From Thermococcus sp. (GTDB taxonomy: Archaea; Methanobacteriota_B; Thermococci; Thermococcales; Thermococcaceae): 8,483 nucleotides of DNA. This document shows positions 1 to 4,188 of this stretch, in pieces; the stretch's first letter is position 1, and every line of letters begins with the position of its first letter. The notes beneath the pieces were generated by a model that was not told the origin of the DNA, did not search any database, and saw nothing but the letters and a program-made list of their open reading frames with translations. The DNA lies in contig JALSNG010000085.1 of NCBI GenBank assembly GCA_026987155.1, forward strand, positions 1 through 8,483, in the 5' to 3' direction. The position numbers and the translations under genes are program-made.

Positions 1-278
1 GCTCCCATTCCCCTGGGGGTGGCATCCACAATGACGTCAACCCGTTCAAGGAGGTCGTTGAGTGTTCCTGCCACTTCGAAGCCGGCCTTCTCGAACCTCG
101 GCAGGAACTCCTCGCTGGCAACATAAACCGGAATTCCAAGCTCCTTCGCACGGTAGGCCTCGAAGTCTGGCTTGGTCTTTGTTACACCGATGAGCTCCAT
201 ATCATCCTGCCTGGTTATTGCATAGGCGACGCGCTTTCCTATCGTTCCGTAACCGTTAATCCCAACCTTCACCTTCAT
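1..278 (-). CDS. gap: Glyceraldehyde-3-phosphate dehydrogenase, phosphorylating, archaeal type (partial, N-terminal 92 codons)
   Basis: The gene starts at the ATG whose first base is 278 and runs off the left edge, so only the first 92 codons are here. The protein opens with MKVKVGINGYGTIGKRVAYA; GINGYGTIGKR at residues 6-16 is the NAD(P)-binding Rossmann loop. TKTKPDFEAYRAKELGIPVY (34-53) and VIVDATPRGMG (about 82-92) match archaeal GAPDH as known from Pyrococcus and Methanothermus. The enzyme interconverts glyceraldehyde-3-phosphate and 1,3-bisphosphoglycerate in the cytoplasm. In Thermococcales it is known to serve gluconeogenesis, while a ferredoxin-dependent oxidoreductase carries glycolysis. 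A GGTGG lies at 287-283, four bases before the ATG, and fixes the start. The catalytic cysteine lies outside the window. Two palindromes in the promoter (293-310, 322-342) suggest sugar-responsive control. Identification is firm. Confidence 0.95.
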   Translation of the reverse strand, partial: MKVKVGINGYGTIGKRVAYAITRQDDMELIGVTKTKPDFEAYRAKELGIPVYVASEEFLPRFEKAGFEVAGTLNDLLERVDVIVDATPRGMG

Positions 279-292
279 GCTACCACCGGAGA

Positions 293-310
293 ATTTTATC
301 GCGATAAAAT
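293..310. promoter_or_regulatory. Perfect 18-base palindrome over the gap core promoter (putative operator)
   Basis: ATTTTATCGCGATAAAAT is identical to its reverse complement. It sits 15-32 bases before the gap start codon, between the TATA-like stretch and the expected transcript start, where a bound protein would block transcription. Palindromicity is seen directly; the operator role is inferred from position. No regulator could be assigned. Confidence 0.55.
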
Positions 311-317
311 ACTTAAG
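304..317 (-). promoter_or_regulatory. TATA/BRE region of gap
   Basis: On the minus strand this reads CTTAAGTATTTTAT, an AT-rich stretch centred about 30-35 bases before the start codon. A transcript starting about 25 bases downstream would have a leader of only about 10 bases holding the GGTGG. The box partly overlaps the 18-base palindrome. Exact box borders are uncertain. Confidence 0.45.
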
Positions 318-321
318 CGTT

Positions 322-342
322 GTTTTCACTCGTGGTGAAAAC
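322..342. promoter_or_regulatory. 8-5-8 inverted repeat upstream of gap; resembles the Thermococcales glycolytic motif (Tgr/TrmBL1 site)
   Basis: The arms GTTTTCAC (322-329) and GTGAAAAC (335-342) are exact inverted copies around a five-base spacer. The published Thermococcales motif is TATCAC-N5-GTGATA. Here the core TCAC-N5-GTGA and the spacer length are kept, with one change per half-site (TTTCAC/GTGAAA). The site lies upstream of the gap TATA region, the arrangement known for gluconeogenic genes that Tgr activates when sugar is absent. The inverted repeat is seen; the regulator is inferred. Confidence 0.6.
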
Positions 343-373
343 TGCCCTCTAAGTCGGCGATTTTTACATTTTT

Positions 374-458
374 CTTTTAAAAGCCTCACCCTTTATGGCG
401 GAGATGCAGGGATTTTAAGACCAACCTTTGAGCGAGAAAGCAACACTTTTTTAAAGCC
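374..458 (+). repeat. Three spaced TTTTAA-type motifs upstream of tnpB
   Basis: TTTTAAAAGCC (375-385), TTTTAAGACC (413-422) and TTTTAAAGCC (449-458) recur at about 36-38 base steps in the 203-base space between gap and tnpB. The last one is best placed to act as the tnpB TATA box. The rest of this gap holds no gene that I can support. Confidence 0.35.
446..458 (+). promoter_or_regulatory. Possible TATA box of tnpB
   Basis: CTTTTTTAAAGCC is centred about 30 bases before the tnpB ATG at 482. Initiation about 25 bases downstream would put the transcript start within a few bases of the ATG, giving a nearly leaderless message. This fits the lack of a GGTGG before tnpB. Confidence 0.35.
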
Positions 459-481
459 TAAAAATCATACCATACTTTGAG

Positions 482-1786
482 ATGAAGCGTTCAGTAACGA
501 TTAAACTCCAACCTTCAAAGGAGCAGGCAAAAATCCTTTCCGAATTAGCCGACTTAGGGGCCAAAGTCTGGAACAGGGTGGACTACCTGAGAAGACAGCA
601 ATTCTTCAAAGAGCAAATCGTGGACTTTAACGGCACAGAAAAAACCGTTTATGAAGAGTTCAAAAAGAAAATCGGCTCTGCGACGGTCCAGCAAATCTGC
701 CGGAAGAATGCTGAAAGCTGGCGGAGCTTCTTCTCCCTCCTTCGGAAGAAGCAGAACGAAGAACTTCCCTCCTGGCTTAAACCAAAACCACCAAACTATC
801 TCAAAGAAGAGGGGAGGAGAAGACCCTTAATCGTCCTCAGGAACGACCAGTACAGAATTGAGGGGAACAGGTTAATCCTCAAAGGCCTCGGCAAGTTCAA
901 ACGCCTCGAAGTTCAGTTTAAGGGGAGAATACACTTGAATGGCAAGCAAGGGCGCTTAGAAATCACTTACGACGAGGCAAAGCGGAAGTGGTATGCCCAC
1001 ATCAGTCTCACCGTTGATGAAAAATTTGAGGGCGGGGAGTGGGTTAAACTTCCAAAAACTCCAAAAGGAAACCTCTCAGCTGGAATTGACTTGGGAGTGA
1101 ACAATTTGATGGCCGTTTATGTTGAAAACGGCGAAAGCTTCCTCGTGAATGGCAGGCCGTTGAAGAGTATCGATTTTTACTGGCGGAGGAGAATAGCGGA
1201 ATACCAGTCCAAACTCAACAAGAGTGGAGCGAAAACGAGCAGGAAGCTCAAGAGAATACACGAGAAGGCCAAACTTCAGGCAAAACACTACATCAACACT
1301 GCCGTGAGGCAAACGGTTAGAAAGCTCTACGATTTGGGAGTTTCTAAGATTGTGGTCGGTTATCCGAAGGGGATCACCAGAAACTCTGAGAAGGGAAGAA
1401 AGCAGAACTTCATCCTTTCTCACGTGTGGCGTTTCAATACGGTGATTCAACGGCTTAAGGAAGTTGCGGAGGAGTATGGTATTAAAGTTGTAGTTGTGAA
1501 TGAGGCTTTCACTTCGAAAACTTGTCCCCTCTGTGGGAAGCCCCATGAAGGGGCTCGCTTTGTTCGGGGATTATTTAAGTGTCCCGCAGAGGGGCTTATC
1601 TTTAATGCTGACCTTGTTGGAGCATTTAACATTTTAAAGAGGGCAATAAGAACCATAACCCCGAATCTGAGCGGTCTTTACGCTCAGGGGAGGGGTAACT
1701 GGCCCAAGACCAGGCCAGAGGGGTTCAGGGGACCCTCGAAAGGGTTCCTGATGGAGGCCCCTCAAACCTCCCCGCCTTTAGGTTAG
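482..1786 (+). CDS. tnpB: TnpB, IS605 OrfB-type RNA-guided nuclease (434 aa), one zinc-knuckle Cys missing
   Basis: TnpB proteins are reRNA-guided, RuvC-like DNA endonucleases carried by IS200/IS605 elements. The N-terminal part (1-195) begins MKRSVTIKLQPSKEQ, the usual OrfB wedge/REC start. RuvC-I is GIDLGVNN with D203. The helical part 230-285 is rich in Arg and Lys. RuvC-II is VNEAFTSKTC with E341. The zinc knuckle has Cys348, Cys351 (CPLCG) and Cys367. RuvC-III is NADLVGAFNI with D377. All three catalytic acids are present and the frame is intact. The second knuckle reads CPAEG, so Glu370 stands where Cys is usual. The C-terminal tail (about 405-434, with TRPEG and EAPQTSPP) overlaps the predicted reRNA. 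There is no GGTGG before the ATG, unlike neighbouring genes. About 400-430 residues is usual. Family assignment is firm; activity is unproven. Confidence 0.93.
   Translation: MKRSVTIKLQPSKEQAKILSELADLGAKVWNRVDYLRRQQFFKEQIVDFNGTEKTVYEEFKKKIGSATVQQICRKNAESWRSFFSLLRKKQNEELPSWLKPKPPNYLKEEGRRRPLIVLRNDQYRIEGNRLILKGLGKFKRLEVQFKGRIHLNGKQGRLEITYDEAKRKWYAHISLTVDEKFEGGEWVKLPKTPKGNLSAGIDLGVNNLMAVYVENGESFLVNGRPLKSIDFYWRRRIAEYQSKLNKSGAKTSRKLKRIHEKAKLQAKHYINTAVRQTVRKLYDLGVSKIVVGYPKGITRNSEKGRKQNFILSHVWRFNTVIQRLKEVAEEYGIKVVVVNEAFTSKTCPLCGKPHEGARFVRGLFKCPAEGLIFNADLVGAFNILKRAIRTITPNLSGLYAQGRGNWPKTRPEGFRGPSKGFLMEAPQTSPPLG
1526..1594 (+). repeat. Nested inverted repeat within the tnpB zinc-knuckle codons
   Basis: CCCCTCTGTGGGA (1526-1538) pairs with TCCCGCAGAGGGG (1582-1594) over 13 positions, with one G-U wobble. 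It encloses a second hairpin AGCCCC (1539-1544) / GGGGCT (1550-1555) with a five-base loop. The outer arms cover the codons of the first (CPLCG) and second (CPAEG) zinc knuckles. The pairing is seen directly. Whether it folds in the mRNA or reflects a templated mutation is open. Confidence 0.7.
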
Positions 1787-1826
1787 GGGTTTCCCGGTGG
1801 AACCCCCGCCTAGGCGGGAGGAGGTC
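1695..1826 (+). ncRNA. Predicted omega/reRNA scaffold overlapping the 3' end of tnpB
   Basis: Five hairpins follow one another. CTGGCC/GGCCAG is at 1699-1704/1713-1718. A nine-pair stem with loop CGAA is at 1728-1736/1741-1749 (two G-U pairs). GGAGG/CCTCC is at 1753-1757/1767-1771. An eight-pair stem with loop CCGGT is at 1786-1793/1799-1806. The perfect palindrome CCCGCCTAGGCGGG is at 1805-1818. In characterised TnpB systems the guide RNA scaffold comes from this place, the 3' end of tnpB plus the right transposon end, and the guide is the flanking DNA just beyond the end. The guide would then start near 1827. The 5' end and the processing site are not visible. Confidence 0.6.
1805..1818 (+). 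repeat. Right-end palindrome hairpin of the tnpB element
   Basis: CCCGCCTAGGCGGG is a perfect 14-base palindrome 19 bases after the tnpB stop codon. IS200/IS605 elements carry a subterminal hairpin near each end that TnpA recognises in single-stranded DNA; this is the best candidate for the right-end one. It has no T tract after it, so it is less likely to be a terminator. Confidence 0.55.
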
Positions 1827-1852
1827 AGATTTTCCTGCAAAGGACTTCCGCT

Positions 1853-1863
1853 GAGGTTATAAG
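1853..1863 (+). promoter_or_regulatory. TATA-like box of the cinA-like gene
   Basis: GAGGTTATAAG lies about 37 bases before the ATG at 1896. A transcript start about 25 bases downstream (near 1884) would leave a short leader carrying the GGTGG at 1886-1890. It is outside the predicted end of the insertion, so the cinA-like gene probably kept its own promoter. Confidence 0.5.
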
Positions 1864-1885
1864 CCGGTCTGCCGGATATTCTACA

Positions 1886-1890
1886 GGTGG
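1886..1890 (+). promoter_or_regulatory. GGTGG ribosome binding site of the cinA-like gene
   Basis: GGTGG is five bases before the ATG at 1896 and selects this start over the in-frame upstream GTG at 1887, which lies inside the site. Confidence 0.75.
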
Positions 1891-1895
1891 TTGAG

Positions 1896-2654
1896 ATGTT
1901 CGCCGAGATACTCACGATAGGGGACGAACTGCTCACGGGGAACACCGTGGACAGCAACTCCGCCTTTATTGCCCAGAAGCTCACCGAGAAGGGCTACTGG
2001 GTGAGGCGGAAGACTACTGTCGGAGACGACGTTGAGGAAATCAAAACAGCGGTAAGGGAAATCCTCGCGAGGAAGCCAGAGGTTCTTATCATCTCTGGCG
2101 GACTGGGTCCAACGCACGATGACGTTACTATGTTAGCGGTCGCGGAGGCCATAGATAGGAAGCTCGTTCTCTGCGAGGAGTGCCTTGAGAGGATTAAGGC
2201 CTTTTATCGGGAGCTGTACGAGAAGGGCCTCATAGACAATCCTGAGTTAAACGAAGCGCGCAAAAAGATGGCATACTTACCTGAGGGTGCGGAGCCTGTG
2301 GAGAACACGGAAGGTGCTGCCCCAGGGGCATACATCGAGCACGAAGGAGTCAAGATATTCGTCCTCCCGGGAATGCCCCGCGAGATGAAGGCCATGCTTG
2401 AGGGAGAAGTTCTTCCAAGGCTCGGCGGGAGGAGGTTCATCCAGAGAAAGCTTTTGGCCGAGATAACCGACGAGAGCAAGCTCGCGCCGATTCTCATCGA
2501 GGCCCTCAAGAGGTTCCGCGTGAGGATACACTCATCTCCGAAGGGATTCGGGAGATACATCGGCATTATAGTCTTCGGCGAGAGCGAGGAGGAGATAGAG
2601 CGCGCGAAGGCTTTCATGGAATCCAGAGGGATTAGGTTTGAAGAAGGCTGGTAG
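1896..2654 (+). CDS. CinA N-terminal / MoaB-MogA-like domain protein (nicotinamide mononucleotide deamidase-related), 252 aa
   Basis: The fold is that of the molybdopterin-binding MoaB/MogA domain found at the N-terminus of bacterial CinA (COG1058). GDELLTG (9-15) and SGGLGPTHDD (67-76) are the two signature loops that bind the nucleotide-like ligand. ARKKMAYLPEGA (121-132), GAAPG (140-144) and VLPGMPREMK (156-165) complete the family pattern. At 252 residues it matches the archaeal stand-alone form without the C-terminal PncC amidohydrolase domain of bacterial CinA. In bacteria the N-terminal domain hydrolyses ADP-ribose and related nucleotides; the archaeal substrate is not settled. Acting as a cytoplasmic nucleotide-salvage enzyme is an inference. 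The start is fixed by the GGTGG five bases upstream. It has its own promoter just right of the tnpB element. Family identification is strong, exact activity is not. Confidence 0.9.
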   Translation: MFAEILTIGDELLTGNTVDSNSAFIAQKLTEKGYWVRRKTTVGDDVEEIKTAVREILARKPEVLIISGGLGPTHDDVTMLAVAEAIDRKLVLCEECLERIKAFYRELYEKGLIDNPELNEARKKMAYLPEGAEPVENTEGAAPGAYIEHEGVKIFVLPGMPREMKAMLEGEVLPRLGGRRFIQRKLLAEITDESKLAPILIEALKRFRVRIHSSPKGFGRYIGIIVFGESEEEIERAKAFMESRGIRFEEGW

Positions 2655-2660
2655 CGAAAC

Positions 2661-2677
2661 GCTGATAAGGATTTAAA
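2661..2677 (+). promoter_or_regulatory. Possible TATA region before vapB
   Basis: The 45-base space between the cinA-like stop codon and vapB holds GCTGATAAGG and ATTTAAA side by side. GATAAGG would give a start just before the GGTGG at 2691-2695. ATTTAAA would give an almost leaderless transcript. Read-through from the cinA-like gene is also possible. Confidence 0.35.
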
Positions 2678-2699
2678 CGGTAATGAATGCGGTGGGAGA

Positions 2700-2888
2700 A
2701 TGCCGGTTGAGATAGAGGTTCCCAAGGATATAGAACCCCTTGTTAGGGAAATACTCAAAGCCGTTAGAAAGGAAAGGAGAGAAAAAGCCCTAAAAGACCT
2801 TGAAAACGTTATTCAGGCAATTAATCGGAACACCCCCGAGGAAATCCCGGACACCCTTAAACTGCTTGAGGAGCTGAGGGAGAGATGA
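2700..2888 (+). CDS. Putative VapB-type antitoxin (62 aa)
   Basis: This small charged protein begins MPVEIEVPKDIEPLVREILK and ends in a helix-rich, Leu/Glu-rich tail (DTLKLLEELRER). I do not recognise a standard AbrB or ribbon-helix-helix DNA-binding domain in it. The call rests on size, charge and position: its stop codon overlaps the start of a clear PIN-domain VapC by four bases (ATGA at 2885-2888), the standard antitoxin-toxin order. It would bind and silence the toxin and, if it binds DNA, repress its own promoter. GGTGG at 2691-2695 lies four bases before the ATG. Confidence is high that it is a gene and moderate for the antitoxin role. Confidence 0.72.
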   Translation: MPVEIEVPKDIEPLVREILKAVRKERREKALKDLENVIQAINRNTPEEIPDTLKLLEELRER

Positions 2889-3322
2889 TAGTGGCGGATG
2901 CATCTTTTGTTGTCGATGCCCTCGTAGTCCCCCGGAGAAAGAAAAGAGATGAGATGTATCTGAGGCAGCTGAACCGTCACAGGCGCTCCAAAGAACTCCT
3001 CTCTTTTTTCTTGGAAGAGGGATTCCAGCTTTACATACCCTTTCTTGGCCTTGTGGAGATTTCTTCTCTTCTTGTCAGAAAACTCGGAAAGAGAGCCAAC
3101 GTTGATGCCGCTTTAGAGTTTTTGAACGAATACTTCTTCGTAGTCCCTGAAAAGAATCTTGAGGAGTTTCTACTGAACCTCGCAAGGGAAACAGGTTCAA
3201 GAGCCGCAGATATTTACTACATCTCTTTGGCGAAGATGAAAGGCGCGGTTCTTGTAACTGCAGACAGAAAAATGGCCGAGATTTCAAAAGACGTGGGTGT
3301 TAAAGTGATTTTGGTGGAGTGA
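2885..3322 (+). CDS. vapC: VapC-like PIN-domain ribonuclease toxin (145 aa)
   Basis: PIN-domain toxins are Mg-dependent RNases that cut tRNA or rRNA and stop growth when freed from their antitoxin. All four expected acidic residues are present: D5 in MIVADAS, E58 in LVEISSLL, D109 in RAADIYYISLA and D127 in VTADRKM. The length is typical, so the toxin is probably active. It overlaps the antitoxin gene by four bases upstream and the eIF2B-like gene by one base downstream, so all three genes are probably translated from one message. A GAGGG four bases before the ATG (2876-2880) may serve as ribosome binding site. The target RNA cannot be read from the sequence. Confidence 0.88.
   Translation: MIVADASFVVDALVVPRRKKRDEMYLRQLNRHRRSKELLSFFLEEGFQLYIPFLGLVEISSLLVRKLGKRANVDAALEFLNEYFFVVPEKNLEEFLLNLARETGSRAADIYYISLAKMKGAVLVTADRKMAEISKDVGVKVILVE
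3313..3317 (+). promoter_or_regulatory. GGTGG ribosome binding site of the eIF2B-like gene, inside the vapC 3' end
   Basis: GGTGG is four bases before the ATG at 3322 and ten before the in-frame ATG at 3328. Other genes here have 4-5 bases, which favours 3322. Confidence 0.6.
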
Positions 3323-4155
3323 TGCCCATGCTTCCTGCCGAGGTTCGTTCAATCATTGAGGGGATGAGGGCCGAGAGAATCAGGGGCGCAGGGTGGCTCG
3401 CTAAAAGGGGCGCCGAGGCGTACATAATCCTCTCCGGACTCCTCGAAGGGGAAGAGCTTGAGAGTGCCCTGAAGGAGATGAAAGAGGAAATTCCAGCCGT
3501 CAACAGGACGATGGCGTCGCTTTACAACCTCTCGCGCTTCATCCCCATAACGGGGGATCCCGACGTGGTGAGGGCAAAGGCCGAGGAGTTCATCCGCCTT
3601 GGTGAAGAGGCAAAGCGCGAGATAGGCAACATCGGGAGCGAGCTGATAGACGAGAACGAGGTTGTAATCACGCACTCATTCTCCTCGGCCGTTCTTGAGA
3701 CTTTTAAAGCTGCAAAAAGAAAGGGCAAGCACTTCAGGGTCATATTGACCGAGAGCGCGCCCAACTACGAGGGGATAGCGCTGGCGAGGGAGCTGGATTC
3801 CCTTGGAATTCCGTTTGAGGTGATAACCGACGCCCAGCTCGGTCTTTTCGCAAAAAAGGCCACCCTCGCCTTAGTTGGAGCGGACAACGTTACCCGCGAC
3901 GGGGCGGTGGTCAACAAGGCCGGAACCTATCTCCTCTCCCTGGCCTGCCACGATAACGGTGTTCCTTTCTATGTGGCAGCTGAAAGCTTCAAGCTCCACC
4001 CGGAACTGACCTCGGAGAACGTTGAGATAGTCGAGAGGCCCTACGCGAGACAGGGCTACCGCGTGAGAAACCTGCTCTTCGACATTACCCCCTGGCGGTA
4101 CGTCAGGGGCATCATAACAGAGTTCGGAATTCTGGTCCCTCCGAAGGAGATATGA
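3322..4155 (+). CDS. eIF2B alpha/beta/delta-like protein, archaeal aIF2B-II group (277 aa), lacks the isomerase Cys
   Basis: The protein belongs to the eIF2B-alpha / methylthioribose-1-phosphate isomerase / ribose-1,5-bisphosphate (R15P) isomerase family. AERIRGAGWLAKRGAEA (about 18-33) is the N-terminal family motif. ITHSFSS (116-122), ILTESAPNYEG (141-151), GADNVTRDG (186-194), NKAGT (198-202) and DITPWRYVRGIITEFGI (254-270) build the Rossmann-like C-terminal domain. Catalytic members need a Cys in the THC-N/A-S/G loop and an Asp in GAD. Here the Asp (D188) is kept but the Cys position reads Ser-Phe, so isomerase activity is doubtful. It looks like the shorter Pyrococcus protein once called translation initiation factor 2B (PH0440, from memory). 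The start is chosen from GGTGG spacing; 3328 (MLPAEV) is the alternative. It is translationally coupled to vapC. Its function is uncertain. Confidence 0.88.
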   Translation: MPMLPAEVRSIIEGMRAERIRGAGWLAKRGAEAYIILSGLLEGEELESALKEMKEEIPAVNRTMASLYNLSRFIPITGDPDVVRAKAEEFIRLGEEAKREIGNIGSELIDENEVVITHSFSSAVLETFKAAKRKGKHFRVILTESAPNYEGIALARELDSLGIPFEVITDAQLGLFAKKATLALVGADNVTRDGAVVNKAGTYLLSLACHDNGVPFYVAAESFKLHPELTSENVEIVERPYARQGYRVRNLLFDITPWRYVRGIITEFGILVPPKEI

Positions 4156-4166
4156 GCCGGCCAAGC

Positions 4167-4187
4167 AAAAGAGGTAGAAAAGAAAAG
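4167..4187 (-). terminator. U-rich terminator of the surface-protein gene
   Basis: Just after the minus-strand stop codon the transcript would read CCUUUUCUUUUCUACCUCUU, a pyrimidine- and U-rich tract typical of archaeal intrinsic termination without a hairpin. It lies in the 33-base gap between two convergent genes. No equivalent tract is seen for the plus-strand gene ending at 4155. Confidence 0.5.
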
Positions 4188-4188
4188 G

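Larger units (their letters stand above)
345..1826 (+). mobile_element. IS605/IS1341-type insertion with tnpB only (ends approximate)
   Basis: A lone tnpB (482-1786) with hairpin-forming DNA at its 3' end sits between gap and a cinA-like gene. No tnpA (HUH Y1 transposase) is present, so the element would need TnpA supplied from elsewhere to move. The right end is placed after the last strong hairpin (1805-1818) and the following GGAGGTCAG, near 1826. No clear left-end hairpin was found in 343-481, so the left border is a guess: somewhere between the gap operator and tnpB. This family does not make target-site duplications or inverted terminal repeats, so none are expected. Confidence 0.5.

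Noticed and set aside
277..480. Open frame of 67 codons between gap and tnpB
   Set aside because: It crosses the gap promoter palindromes, has no ribosome site, and its translation looks random.
1076..1546. Long open frame of 156 codons opposite tnpB
   Set aside because: It lies wholly antisense to the conserved RuvC region of tnpB, has no ribosome site or family motif, and reads as a shadow of biased codon use.
1805..1818. Rho-independent terminator after tnpB
   Set aside because: The hairpin is strong but is followed by GAGGAGGTCAG rather than a T tract; a transposon-end/reRNA hairpin explains it better.
2654..2700. C/D box small RNA in the space before vapB
   Set aside because: CTGATAA and TAATGAA resemble C/D boxes loosely, but no RTGATGA box or paired CTGA boxes at usual spacing are present.
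2204..2758. Open frame of 184 codons on the minus strand across the cinA-like gene
   Set aside because: Ser/Pro-rich low-complexity translation typical of the antisense of a Glu/Lys-rich archaeal gene; it also runs into vapB.
4156..4188. Shared bidirectional terminator between the convergent eIF2B-like and surface-protein genes
   Set aside because: The tract is T-rich only on the minus strand; the plus-strand transcript would be A/G-rich there and has no clear stop signal.
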